64,000 nucleotides of DNA from Arcuatula senhousia (GCA_963971305.1 OZ020307.1:261501-325500); one strand, 5' to 3'; shown: positions 1-11,629, counted from the first letter of the stretch. Program-made: numbers and translations. The notes: generated by a model not told the origin, from the sequence alone.

Positions 1-132
1 TATAATAATTTACAAAACAGTTTAAAATTTAATTGGATTTTTATACAAGAAGATTTAGATTTGCTCAGAGAGTTTGGAAATTATGTATATCAAAGTCTTC
101 AATTAAGAAGAACATCAAATGTTGTAGCATAA
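1..132 (+). pseudogene. 3' end of an unidentified ORF, probably a LINE-like element
   Basis: Frame 1 is open from the window edge to a TAA at 130-132, giving about 43 residues that end in RRTSNVVA. I do not recognise the protein. What follows is a short AT-rich 3' region with AATAAA at 344-349 and then a (CTATTT)n run, a tail type common in invertebrate non-LTR retrotransposons. The LINE assignment rests on that tail only. The 5' part lies outside the window. Confidence 0.35.
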
Positions 133-350
133 CTTTAGATTTATTTGTTCAATAATATTCTCATAATAAATAAATGCATATTTCATACATGTAACTGTAT
201 CATATTATGTACTACTTGGCTCTGCCCCTGTAAAATGATTAAGTTGTTGTTATTAATCAATCTGTTATAATTTTATTTATTGTCACAAATTGTCATAATC
301 ACTCATATGTAATTGTATGCTCTATTATAGGGCCCTTAATTGGAATAAAG

Positions 351-379
351 CTATTTCTATTTCTATTTCTATTTCTATT
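351..379. repeat. (CTATTT)n microsatellite tail
   Basis: About five copies of CTATTT directly after AATAAAG (344-350). It looks like the 3' tail of the LINE-like element to its left. Confidence 0.7.
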
Positions 380-577
380 CCCTTGTCACTTATGTAAAGC
401 TTTTTCTCATATGTTAAGTAATGACGGCTCTGTAACTTTTGGCAATTGAGGGTAGGAGCCAGCGATCATTCAAATGGATATTTACCTTTGCAAAAACGAT
501 TTTGCTAGGGTCAAAACAACATCATTCACTTTTGTATCACCAGTGTGTTGAAAAAAACTAGCAAAGATAAGATAAAA

Positions 578-1021
578 ATGACTTTTCGCAAAGGTAAGAG
601 TTTGAGGAAACATCTTGTCTCCAGTTCATTTGACAAATCCAAGAGACGTCCTCGCTCTGACTTTTCGGGCACCAGGGGTTGTGGTCGATCCATCTGTGTC
701 ACATGTCCTTTTACCTGGGAGACTGAAGAGATAGTTGGCCCCTCCAACACCTTCAAGTTGAAGGACGGTTATACCTGCATCTCCGAAAATGTTATTTACG
801 CCATCCGCTGTGCTAAGTGCCTTAAAATTTACGTAGGAGAAACCTATCGTAGACTGGGTGACAGATTTGCTGAACACAGGAGAAGTGTTCGCAAATGCGA
901 CGATTGCCCAGTCGGCCAGCACTTTTCATTGCCAAATCATAGCGTCCAGGATATGCAGATGACCGTTCTCCTTGAAACATGCACCGGCGAAAAAAAAGAC
1001 AGTTTCTTGAGCAAAGAATAA
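578..1021 (+). pseudogene. Penelope-like element GIY-YIG endonuclease fragment, copy 1
   Basis: The frame reads a Cys-rich linker (CGRSICVTCPF) and then the GIY-YIG module: NVIYAIRCAKCLKIYVGET, followed by a helix with DRFAEHRRSV and a His/Asn stretch (QHFSLPNHS). In Penelope-like retroelements this endonuclease forms the C-terminus after the reverse transcriptase and cuts target DNA. No RT lies upstream, so this is a 3' fragment. The frame stops early at TAA 1019-1021, just after an 8-A run. The next frame continues with family-like sequence (RIINFLGTFQPFGMN), so a one-base loss in the A run is the likely cause. The same break is in the copy at 4209-4652. The upstream codons from 545 are host sequence. 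Confidence 0.8.
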
Positions 1022-1197
1022 TCAACTTTTTAGGCACTTTTCAACCCTTTGGTATGAATGTAAAAAGACAGACCTTTTCTTAATATTTATAAATTAGTCA
1101 TCAAGTTCAGGATTAAAATACCACGTGATGTTCTTCGAGTCAATTTTATGTCATTCTGTCATCGTCAGTCGATGTGTGAACATCTTTTTACTTTTTA

Positions 1198-1235
1198 GCC
1201 CCTGAAGAAGGACTTTATGTCCGAAAATTTGATGT
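1198..1235 (+). ncRNA. Hammerhead-like remnant after the GIY-YIG ORF
   Basis: CTGAAGA is followed by GGAC, a five-base loop, GTCC and GAAA, which matches the CUGANGA, stem II and GAAA core of a hammerhead ribozyme. The 3' side (AATTTG) gives no convincing stem III or cleavage triplet. Hammerheads are known in the terminal repeats of Penelope-like elements, and this position fits. I judge it degenerate. The same sequence follows copy 2 at about 4829-4862. Confidence 0.4.
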
Positions 1236-1304
1236 TTTCTCCAACTCAAAAGTGTTGGTGCCGGAGTTGGCTTACCTCAGGGAATTTAAACTCCACCAGC
1301 AGAG
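1231..1304 (-). mobile_element. Antisense fragment of the 359-bp retrozyme monomer
   Basis: The reverse complement matches the part of the monomer at about 39355-39425 (CTCTGCTGGTGGAG... through the GGCACCAACAC and GAGTTGGAGA stretches), with a few substitutions. It abuts the truncated Penelope-like fragment. It contains no hammerhead core. Confidence 0.7.
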
Positions 1305-2772
1305 TCTAGTTCCTCCGATTTACATCCGGATTTTCCTCTGATGAATTTGTCGTCTCAGCATTCGGCTGTGATTGGGATCAATTGGTAGTCGTGTTAAAAC
1401 AAAGCACTCAAACGTTAAAAATGTTTTAAGAGTTAATGAACACTCTAGTCCCCATCTCTTTGGCACAGAAAATTATTCAATGTATTTAAAATCATATTTT
1501 GAATAAATATTATATAATATTTTGGGTTAACATAAATGTATTGCACCCAAATGGTAAGAATTCCAAAACCCGTTCGATAAAATGAACTTGTCCAGCATTT
1601 ACTAGTTTCGTCTTCAGTGTGTATTAATTGTGTATCCTAGAATAAACAAATGAGATAAGAGCAATACTTAAAAGTAGAGTGCATGATCAATCAAGTTTCA
1701 AATATCATTAAAAAGTTCGTTTTGTAAATTGCAAAGGTTTTAATAAAACTCGTGTGTGTCATTTAGAAATAAAGATATATAAAAACAATGCATTGAATTC
1801 TGATATATTTGAAAAGTAATATAGAAAATAAGGAATAAGGCAGATTACTCCGTCTTGACTGACAAAAAAAAAAGCAAAACTCATGATTATATAAGGCAGC
1901 TAACGCTTGTCTAAAAAATGCGTTTAATCAACTTTGCAAAATCGAGATTGAATCATGCAAGTGGAATTGAAGCGTTCATTTTGCAGAAATAAAAACATTA
2001 TGATTATCCAGCAAATAGTTCACTTGCGGTAATTAATTGTTTGTCGTCAAATTAATATTTCTTTTTGATTTAAAAAAAAGGAAAAAAGTAAAATACTAGA
2101 AATATCAAATCAAATGTTATGTAGTCTCTAAATTGTTTGGATGAATAAGAACCCAACCAAGTGTGATCTTATCAAATGTTGGTAACAGCTTAACAACCAA
2201 TAAAATCATCATTGATACTGATTCTAAAACACGATGCTTGACGTCAAATCAAGAACAAAATTATATAGTAGGTTTGGTCAATAACGAGTTACTGACACTT
2301 AATAAACGCGATAACGGACAAGCTTTGTCTAACAATGGACAGAAATCACATGGAAAAATGTTTTCCTTTCTGTAGTTGCATAAGTAATAGCTAGGCGTCG
2401 GATATTTATATCTTGTTTCTTTCAAAAAACTTCATACATTTTAGAAAAACCTGTGTTCTGTGCATAATACGATTTTTCCCTAACAAAACGACTCATTAAA
2501 TTTTGCAGCTGTTTTTACCAAACCTTAATTAATTATTACTAACGTTTAAAATTTTCGATCAACAAATGAAACCTCTTAATATGACAAAGATTTTTTTTAT
2601 TTATACTCATTTACTGCTCGTTTTTTTTTTAATTCTTTAACTTGCAAGATTTCAACCAAAAGAAACACCATTAAAATAGAGAAAGAGAAAAATAAATTCA
2701 GAACTTTCCTGTCTTTCTATCGCTGAAGTGGCTAAAGTAAAATATTAAAACTTCAAATTAAATATAACTTAC

Positions 2773-3115
2773 AACAGCATAATTTCCCAGAGTAACAAGT
2801 GTCAGTAATTACACCGCTGCAGTCGTCGGATGCTTTGAAACAACTGTAAGCTGGTCCTTTCTTCTGTCAAGCTCGTGTGCATCCTGTAATATGATTACAT
2901 TATTAAATGGTTGCATTATGTTATGATCAAATACAGAATATTACAGGGATAAGAAATTAATGAACATTCTTCAAACAAAATTTTGAGATATCATTGAATA
3001 CATCAGTGACACTAAGAATTGAATGTTATTTATCACCTGCACATAACAAACAGCGGTCACCAAAACATGTTATGGCTATACAAAAGAATAATAATAACTT
3101 CGTGGTCGTCAACAT
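2773..3115 (-). pseudogene. Cysteine-rich secreted peptide gene, broken copy M1
   Basis: On the minus strand a signal-peptide exon (3115 down to 3034) starts at ATG with a hydrophobic core (LLLFFCIAIT). A second exon runs from 2883 to 2773, between an AG acceptor and a GTAAGT donor. Compared with the plus-strand copies, the first conserved Cys codon TGT is TGA, one Cys of the central CC pair is Tyr, and the exon 1 donor GT is AT. The gene lies head to head with the intact copy at 5728. Three independent lesions make a pseudogene likely. Confidence 0.75.
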
Positions 3116-4208
3116 TTCTTGCTGAAACAATGCCAATAATATAGTTGTTATGACAAGACAATGTGACTAATGGAAAGACAATATTATTCCTTTAATTCGT
3201 AATGCTTGCGTAACACATGCTTTTGAATTAAAATTTGAAAATGAACTTGCACAGTTGGATAGATATATTAACAAATTGCAACAGAAGGTGTCTCCATAAT
3301 TACGTAAAAAACGAGACAGTCTGACTTTTATCATGATCTGCAGATATTAAGTTTAACATATTACAAAGCTCTCGTCAGCTACATGTGCCATCGAAGAAGT
3401 TAAGAAAAACCTCAAAAACTCGACGTCTTAGACGTGCAAAATGGACCCAATGCCAATTTATCTCCTTAAAACCAACTATATATTTTCTCTTGATTTGGCT
3501 TCATCATTCATTTATGCCATGGGGGGGGGGGGTATCGTTGATAATTTTATTGGTTGTTATGCTGTTTACGCATTACACTTTTATCCAAACAAGTTAAGAG
3601 ACTACATAACATTTGATTAGAATACAGGAGAAAATATTTTTTTTAATTTCTAGTATTTTACTTTTTTCTTTTTAAATGAAATTGATTGATTTGACGAGAA
3701 ACAATTAATTACTGCAAATAACCTGTATAATCATAATGATTTTATATCTCCAAAATGTACGCTTCAATTCCGCAAGTATGATTCAATCTCGATTTTTTAA
3801 AGTATATTAAACGCAGTTATTTAACACGGCTTATAATCTAACCCAATCACAACCGAATGTTATGACGAGAAAATCCTCAGAGGAACTTCTGGATCTGATT
3901 CGGAGGAACTAAAATCTTTTTTTTTACAAGTTGTGACCACTGATCGTGACCCCGTGCGTTGCTTTAAAACAATTAAAAAAAATTAAGAATGTCATCATAC
4001 CTTAATATATTCCCTTGTCACTTATGTAAAGCTTTTTCTCATATGTTAAGTAATGACGGCTCTGTAACTTTTGGCAATTGAGGGTAGGAGCCAGCGATCA
4101 TTCAAATGGATATTTACCTTTGCAAAAACGATTTTGCTAGGGTCAAAACAACATCATTCACTTTTGTATCACCAGTGTGTTGAAAAAACTAGCAAAGATA
4201 AGATAAAA

Positions 4209-4652
4209 ATGACTTTTCGCAAAGGTAAGAGTTTGAGGAAACATCTTGTCTCCAGTTCATTTGACAAATCCAAGAGACGTCCTCGCTCTGACTTTTCGGG
4301 CACCAGGGGTTGTGGTCGATCCATCTGTGTCACATGTCCTTTTACCTGGGAGACTGAAGAGATAGTTGGCCCCTCCAACACCTTCAAGTTGAAGAACGGT
4401 TATACCTGCATCTCCGAAAATGTTATTTACGCCATCCGCTGTGCTAAGTGCCTTAAAATTTACGTAGGAGAAACCTATCGTAAACTGGGTGACAGATTTG
4501 CTGAACACAGGAGAAGTGTTTGCAAATGCGACGATTGCCCAGTCGGCCAGCACTTTTCATTGCCAAATCATAGCGTCCAGGATATGCAGGTGACCGTTCT
4601 CCTTGAAACATGCACCGGCGAAAAAAAAGACAGTTTCTTGAGCAAAGAATAA
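4209..4652 (+). pseudogene. Penelope-like element GIY-YIG endonuclease fragment, copy 2
   Basis: This is nearly identical to the copy at 578-1021, with a handful of substitutions and the same premature TAA after the same 8-A run. The inserted segment runs from about 4214 to 4968 and is flanked by AAAATGAC at 4206-4213 and 4961-4968, a probable target site duplication. The corresponding point in block B (about 38811-38818) has a single AAAATGAC and no insert. The open frame extends upstream to 4071 only through host sequence. Confidence 0.8.
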
Positions 4653-5287
4653 TCAACTTTTTAGGCACTTTTCAACCCTTTGGTATGAATGTAAAAAGAC
4701 AGACCTTTTCTTAATATTTATAAATTAGTCATCAAGTTCAGGATTAAAATACCACGTGATGTTCTTCGAGTCAATTTTATGTCATTCTGTCCTCGTCAGT
4801 CGATGTGTGAACATCTTTTTACTTTTTAGCCCCTGAAGAAGGACTTTATGTCCGAAAATTTGGGCATTCTTGTTTTATTTGCTTTAAAGGTTTTATTTCT
4901 TTATATTTCTTATTTAGTTTTTACCTTTTAAATGTGGCTTCGCCATCCATTTATTTGTCTAAAATGACTATGCTGTGACTTGGAGAAGTATGTTGTGATT
5001 TGAAGAGACTAGTTATGATTTGGAGGAATTATATATACTATGACTACAAACACAAATGACTTGCGTACATAGGTGATCTCTACAGTCGTACCCTCCCATG
5101 GTAATACTGATTTTTAGGTGTGATTGACACCACCTGCGTAGTGAATGTCTCACAATTATAAATTACTTATATTCGAAGAATTATCATCATAAAAATGTTC
5201 AGATGGCACTGCGTCGTCAGATCAAATCCAATGGTCATTTCAATGCAATATGTATGTTATTAAAGTATGATCAATTCACTTAACGAA

Positions 5288-5660
5288 TCAATAGAACCAC
5301 CATCTTTTCGACAAATATATCATGACGTCTTTTAAAAAACTATTAGCCAGAATTAAAGAGATAACTTGGCATTCTGTCAATTCTGCCCGTCTAAGACGGT
5401 GAGTTTTTGAGGATTTTCTTAACTTCATCGATAGAACATGTAGCTGACGAGTGCTTTGTAAGATGTTAACACCGTCAAACTTAATGTCTGCAGATAATGA
5501 TAAAAAAGTCAGACTGTCTCGTTTTTTACTTAATAATGTAGACACCTTCTGTTGCAATTTGTTAATATTCCTATCCAACTGTGCAAGTTCATTTTCAAAT
5601 TTTAATTCAAAAGCAACATGTGTTACGCAAGCATTACAAATAAAAAGGAACTATATTGTG
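5288..5660 (-). pseudogene. Unrecognised short coding-like fragment between the divergent genes
   Basis: A minus-strand frame of about 120 residues reads ICNACVTH, then a Leu/Lys-rich coiled-coil-like part (LDRNINKLQQKVSTLLSKK), and ends in a basic stretch. The same frame recurs at 40391-40700 (-). An inverted copy at 3240-3480 (+) carries stops. I do not recognise the family. It sits in the spacer between the two divergent peptide genes, so it may be an old exon or a mobile-element fragment. Confidence 0.3.
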
Positions 5661-5727
5661 TTTTCATAAGTCTCATTGTCTTGTCATAACTAGCATCTTA
5701 TTGGCATTGTTTCAGCAAGAGCAAGAC

Positions 5728-6053
5728 ATGTTGACCACCACGAAGCTATTCGTATTCTTTTGTATAGTCACAACATGTTTGTGTGCAGGTGGTAAGCAAC
5801 ATTCAATTTTTAGTGTCACTGCTATATTCAATGTTACCTCGAAATTATTCTTTTAAGAATGTTCATTTATTTCTTATTTCCGTAACATTCTTTATTTGAT
5901 CATAACATAATGTAACCATTTAATAATGTAATCATATTACAGTAAGCACACTAGAGTGTGAGGAGAAAGGACCAGCTTACAGCTGCGTCGAAACATCAGA
6001 GAACTGCAGCGGTGTAATTACTGACACTTGTTGCTCTGGAAAATTATGCTGTT
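5728..6053 (+). CDS. Secreted cysteine-rich peptide, two-exon gene (copy P1)
   Basis: Exon 1 (5728-5791) encodes a signal peptide: ATG, Thr/Lys, a hydrophobic core (LFVFFCIV) and a small-residue cleavage region, ending in phase 1 before GTAAGC. A possible 5'-UTR acceptor (TTTCAG) ends at 5715. Exon 2 (5943-6053) follows an AG acceptor and gives the Cys pattern C-x8-C-x6-C-x7-CC-x4-CC, ending in phase 1 at GTAAGT. If that donor is not used, the frame reads through to a TAA at 6071-6073. No further exon was found. The pattern resembles knottin-like and mussel cysteine-rich peptides (antimicrobial or toxin-like), but I cannot name the family. Its partner at 2773-3115 is the inverted, broken copy. 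Confidence 0.65.
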
Positions 6054-6538
6054 GTAAGTTATATTTACTTTAAAGTTTTAATATTTTACTTTAGCCACTT
6101 TAGCGTAACAAAGACAGAAAAGTTCTGAATTCATTTTTCTCTTTCTCTTGTTTTATGGGATTCTTTTGGTTGAAAACTTACAAGTTAAAAAACGAGCAGT
6201 AAATGAGTATAAATAAAAGAATCTGTGTCATATAAAGATGTTTCATACGTTGAAAGCGATTTATGCATGTTAATAATAATTTACCAAGGTTTGGTAAAAA
6301 AATTCGAACATTTAAAATTCAATGAGTCGGTTTGTTAGAGTAAAATCAGTGGAGGTTGGACACTTTGCACACGGCACGCATATATCTTGTATATTATCGA
6401 TTGAAAGGCCAATAGTCAATCAGTCTCACAGTGTTTATCGAAGAGTTAACATCAGAACGTACGTGTATTCGACCACCAGTCATATAAAGTTGATTACTAA
6501 TTTTGAAAATAGATGATAAACGATAAAGGGTTGCAAAC

Positions 6539-7017
6539 TATACTCTTCAAAAAAGTTACGCATAGATAGAAAATTCTCCGTACGTTTAATGCAAATCGAA
6601 AAAAAATTCAAAACACTATTGCCGAGCGGTTCTGCAATCGATTTTCATGAAATAAAATCCAGTAAAAAGAAAACAAAATTGAGTTGTTTGCTTAATTTTG
6701 AGTAAAATCGTAATATCGCTGCTTCTTAAGATATTGCAAGTAGAACTCAAGTGTAGATTTTACGATTCAATTTCCCGTTTAAATCAATGCAAAATTTTCC
6801 GTGAAAGTCGTGTTCTACTCACAATGTCTTAAAACTATTGAAGTTAGGATTTTGGTCTAAATTAATCAAACAATTTTCATTTTGTTTTCTTTTTACTGGA
6901 TTTTATTTCATGAAAATCGGTTGCAGAACAGCTCGGCAAAAATATTTTGAAATTGTTTCGATATGCATTAAACGTACGGGGAATTTTCTATCTATGCGTA
7001 ACTTTTTTAAGAGTATA
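6539..7017. mobile_element. Fold-back MITE with about 150-bp inverted arms
   Basis: The left arm (from TATACTCTTC) and the right arm (ending GAAGAGTATA-like at 7017) are reverse complements over about 150 bp, including GTTACGCATAGATAGAAAAT and CATGAAATAAAATCCAGT. The centre is about 160 bp. No coding frame is convincing. The same element lies at 41566-42044 in block B, so it predates the duplication. Confidence 0.7.
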
Positions 7018-9856
7018 TATGAAAATATATAAATGATATCTTTTAACATGTTTGAAAACACTAATTTGATTTTACATGTTTAAGTAATAGAACAACTTTA
7101 TAAAAGATTCATAAGGTCCTAGCTGGATGAGAATATATTGATTTATTTATAAGTTCTTAGGTCTATAATTTAATACTCTGAGCTTACACTTAATTATTTT
7201 GCAAATTTGCCAGTCTCCCTTAAACATTAAACTTAATAAATATATTTATTTACATATAAATAATATATAAATAATATAAATACAGTGATGTTTATTATCA
7301 TCTCTTATAATAATCTTTTTGATAAACAGTTTCATTTCTTGTTTAAAGTTATATGAAATTATTCTAAGAATTCAAAATTTACGCTTATAATGTTATATTG
7401 TAACGTGTAAAATAGTTGAAAATGGGCAATGTTTATTGGTTAATTTTGAAACAAAATCATGGTTTGCGATGGGTTGTTTTATATTTTTTTTTAATTTAAA
7501 ATGTATTAAGATTCAATTTTTTTTTTTAAATCAGCCGTGGAACCCAAGGGGTTTTCTCAGAATTTGGTGTTAAAGATGACCTACAAAAATGAATAAAAAC
7601 TGAAAACTACTTTTTCAAAAAATGTGTATTCGTAAAACGTCTAATTAATGTACAAACATCGCATATCGGGGGTCAAAAATTGTGTATTATGAAAAGTATG
7701 AAAAACTTGTATCTGATGATATACAAAAAACCTTGACACCTAAGCTTAATTAAAAGTAAAATAGTTGTGTCACAAAAACTCCGAATTAAGGGTCGTAAAT
7801 CAAATTTGAAATGTTGATAAACGGTGTGAATTTGATCACGTAACCTTTGCACACGGCCTTAGGCTGCCAATCCTCCTTTGGAGTAAAATTGTATTGTTCA
7901 CAGAACACAGTTTTTTTCAAAATATATGGAGTTTTGGAAAAATACGATATATATGTCCGACGCTTAGCTATTCCTATTGCAACTGGAGAAGTGCAAACAT
8001 TTTTACAATAAGGCGTTTTAATCATTTACCGAAAGGCGAGTTGCTATGATCATGTTTTATCATGTATCAGATGTGGAATATATTGATTTCAGACCCAGTT
8101 TTATACAGAATAATCTTTGTTCTGAATTGATAAATTCAAAAAAACATGTTGAGTAAAACAAATGTGTTAAATTTTAATTTTTACGTTAAAATATTATTTC
8201 TGTCGATTGTTTGGCAAAAATGTCCGTTATCGAGTTCATTGAGTGTCTGTTACTCATTATTGGCCAAACCTACTACATATTTTTTTTCTTAATTTGACAT
8301 CATCATACATCGTCTTTAAAAGTCAGTTATGCCATGAGGGGATATCTTTGATGATTTTATTGGTTTTTATGATGTTACCTATCATTTGATCAAATCACAC
8401 TTTCATCCAAATAAGTTAAGAGACTACATAACTTTTGATTTGAATTCAAAAGAAAAAAAAATTCTAGTATTTTCCTTTTTCCTTTTTTTTTTTTCTTTTT
8501 AAATGAAATTAACTTATTTGACGAGAAACAATTAATTACTTCAAGTGAACTATTACCTGGATAATCATAATGATTTTACTTCTCAAAAAATGTACGCTTC
8601 AATTCCGCATGTATGATTAAATCTCGATTTGAAAAAAAAACATTTTTTTTTAACACGACTTACAATCTATCTCAATCACAGCCGAATGTTGTGACGAGAA
8701 AACCCTCAGAGGAACTTCTGGATCTGATTCGGAGGAACTAAAATATTTTTATTCACAAATTGTGACCATTGACCGTGACCCCATGATGGTTTTAAAGCAA
8801 TAAATGAAAAAAAATGAGAATGTCATCATACCTTAATATATTCCCTTGTCACTTATGTAAAGCTTTTTCTCATGTGTTAAGTAATGACGGCTCTGGAAAT
8901 TTTGGCAATTGAGGGTAAGAGCTAGCAATCATTCAAACGGATATTTACCTTTGCAAAAACAATTTTGCTAGGGTCATTGGTATTGTGTGTTGATCAAGAT
9001 GGTCACGTAGGGTGAAATAACAATATCATTTACTTTTGTATCACCAGCATGTTGAAAAAAACTACCAAAGATAAAACAAATTATTATGCTGTGACTTGGA
9101 AAAGTATGTTGTGATTTGGAGAGACTAGTTATGATTTGGAGGAATTATATATACTATGATAGCGAGCATAGCTTGTTAACGAATGCAAAGGGCTTGCATA
9201 CATATGTGATCTCTTCAGTGCGTACCCTCCCTAGACAATTACCAAAACATTATGCTAAATATTTAAAAGATTTTATATAATGGATTTTATTGATAAGATT
9301 CCTATAAAAATATATGCAAAAATGTTTTACCGTCAAAAATTGTAACTTGATAAAATTGAAAACCATATTGATTTTGCTCCTACGTCTAAAATTAGACTCA
9401 ACGATGAAAATTTTTTGACCAAATTAGGTAACCTTTGACCCAATGGACTTTGGTGTAATTTACATGTGGAGCAACAAACAATAAAAGAAAATAAACCCAA
9501 AACTTATTTAGAGTTATAAAATACCTTGGAACTTTTAATTTGCAAATAGCAATACCATGTTAGGTCATGCAAATGCATTTGTATTGTGTTGTCTATTTTT
9601 TCAAAGCAACGCAACGATTGTTTTTCCCGCGAATTCGCGTGTTTTTTTCTAGTATCGATGAACAATACGAACTCGAGTCGTTACGAAAGTGAACTAAGGT
9701 TCTCTGGAAGAGTAAGTGATTCATCCCTGCCATAGTACAACCGTCGCGCTGCCAATTTTCAATTCAGTGTGTAAAATCCAGTAAAGGAAGACAAAACAAC
9801 CATATGACAAACCAACATCTGTACTTATCTGTGCAATAGAAATATCATATGTTACT

Positions 9857-10230
9857 TGCAAGCTCTGGAGTAACGACTCAATTGTGATAGGTAAACTCCA
9901 GAAGCTGGAGCGGACGGAATGTTGCTACACAAGAAGGGAAAGTTGAAGTCACTCTTGTCTTGGTGTTTTGTTGAAAGTTTTCCTTGAGAGTGTATTTCGG
10001 AATGAAGATCCAGATATGAAATAGACTTCCTAGAATACGTTATGTCTTTAAATCTCAAGTTCCTTAGGATATATGAGATGGGGAAAGTCACCAAATCGAG
10101 AATTGTTTAGTTAAAGGACATCATCAATACAACGAAAAGTGAGGTTTGAAGAGAGAGCCATTCTACGATCTATTTTTTGTCTTTGAATTTACGGTAAATT
10201 CGTGTCAGACACGTTTGAAGATCAGGCTTC
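9857..10230 (-). pseudogene. Reverse-transcriptase fragment (catalytic and C-terminal part)
   Basis: Read on the minus strand it gives LTFRCIDDV (an RT active-site motif, YxDD type with Cys for Tyr), then IHSQGKLSTKHQDK and SNIPSAPASGVYLSQLSRYSRAC, which are typical of the RT family scattered through this window. Frameshifts split it. The block B copy is 44508-44880. Confidence 0.7.
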
Positions 10231-10713
10231 AGATTATCCTCGGGGACCTTAGGTCCATCTGCATTGGTTATCGACCCAGTGGTTTCAAAATACAAATACC
10301 AAAACGGGTATAGAAATGGGTAATTTTGTTATGCTGTATATGCATATATCAAAGAGTAACCTGTCATCAGCAGCATTTGAATCAAAACATTTGAAGGTGA
10401 AAACAAATAGTGAACGAATAGAAAAGACAAACACGTTTAAGCAAAATGCATAATATGACGTAATAAAATTGGTGATTTGCTTATGGTGTACATATGAATG
10501 CATGTCAAGTTCATCTGCCTTTAATGGCGTGCGAGGGTTATTATATAGCGCTATTTTCAAATGATTTGGTTATCAAAATCTACACACTAGTACTGGTAAT
10601 CACCTGGAGGGTATTGCTCTCCCGTAACAGTTGCCTTTTGTTCCTCCTGCACTAGTACTAGCATCGATCCTTGGGTGAAGTCTCGAAAAATAGAGAGAAT
10701 CCAATAAATTGCT

Positions 10714-10915
10714 TCAGGAAACAGTATGGATCGTACCAACGATCTTTGTATTAGTAGCACGACGTCCTCGCATCATATTGTTAAATGTTCTGTCTGGAAG
10801 GGCCGGTCTTGACGGGTCTATAAATCCCTTGGGAGAGGGGGCCCTGACTCTACGGAGAATGACCTAGTGATTTGTTATTTAAATCGAGGTACCCAAAGTA
10901 TGAAATAATTATGCA
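10714..10915 (+). other. Conserved block upstream of the EGF exon, function unknown
   Basis: About 200 bp from GCTTCAGGAAACAG to past the GAGGTACCCAAAG stretch are repeated almost unchanged upstream of every EGF exon in the block B array. The block contains TCTATAAATCCC, a TATA-like motif, next to a G/C-rich run. One frame is open but I recognise no domain, and no clean donor closes an exon. It could be an exon, an alternative promoter or a passenger. Confidence 0.4.
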
Positions 10916-10997
10916 TGGTCGCTATGTAGTACGATATATCTCCACTGAAATCATGGCAGCAATCGGCAAAGCATTAAAAACATAACATTTTTTTTAG

Positions 10998-11108
10998 ATG
11001 ATCCTTGCAGTTCACATCCATGTAATAACAGCTGTGTTTGTAGTGTTTTGGATAACTCATATCAATGTGATTGTGTAGATGGATTTACTGGCCAGAGCTG
11101 TGAACAAG
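10998..11108 (+). CDS. EGF-like domain exon of the EGF-lectin gene
   Basis: The exon lies between a T-rich tract ending in TTTAG and the donor GTACGT, is 111 bp long, and is in phase 1 at both ends, the usual symmetric EGF exon. It reads [16 protein letters not shown], then YQCDCVDGFTGQSCEQ, giving the six EGF cysteines plus one extra. All array copies have Gly (GGT) where this copy has Cys (TGT). The last base G joins to CC of the next exon (12267) to give Ala. The start of the gene is not visible. Confidence 0.8.
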
Positions 11109-11229
11109 GTACGTCATTTCTTGAAATATCTTTATTTTGATTATTATATTTCTGTCCCGTATTTGGTTACATTTTAGAAGTTATTTTTCATCCCGAAATT
11201 TAAACGGAAGCGCATTTGGGCCTAATTAA

Positions 11230-11410
11230 AAAACAAATTATTATATGTTTGCTATTAAACTCAAATAATTGGTAATAAACGCAAAAACCGTTTGCGACTA
11301 AATGCAATAATTTGCGAATAAATGCAATGATTTGTGACTAAACGCAATAATTTGCGAATAAAAGCAATGATTTTTTGCAATTAAACGCTATATTTTGAGT
11401 TTAAACGCAA
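11230..11410. repeat. Short tandem repeat (GCAATAATTTGCGAATAAA type)
   Basis: Four to five imperfect copies of a unit of about 24 bp built on AAACGCAAT and TTTGCGAATAAA. The same patch follows every EGF exon in the array, for example 46020-46190. Confidence 0.65.
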
Positions 11411-11629
11411 AAAATAGTATTTTGTCTTAATCTGACCCGAATGCGCTTCTGTTAAAAACATCTTTCTAATTTAGTTTGTATTTCAATTTGGATGACATAC
11501 ATGATGCAAAATTGTTTATAATTTCTTGAATTTGTTTTATCATGGGCTTAAAAAATACAGGCTAAACATGTAAAAACAAGCAGTATTCTTTTCTTTAAAA
11601 ATGTTTTTATTTAAAACGTATTGATGTTT

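Noticed and set aside
545..577. Upstream start codons for the GIY-YIG ORFs (545 and 4071)
   Set aside because: The codons before AAAATGAC are host sequence that is also present in block B without the element; the longer frames are chance fusions.
626..922. Minus-strand open frame opposite the GIY-YIG fragment
   Set aside because: It mirrors the GIY-YIG coding frame on the other strand and has no domain of its own.
1330..1355. CTGATGA near 1338 and 36079 as hammerhead cores
   Set aside because: No stem II with a following GAAA, and no stem I partner.
2860..2875. TGA at the first conserved Cys codon of M1 and M2 as selenocysteine
   Set aside because: A TGT to TGA change is what a Cys to Sec swap would look like, but both copies also lost another Cys and one splice site each, and no SECIS-like element was recognised. 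Pseudogene is simpler.
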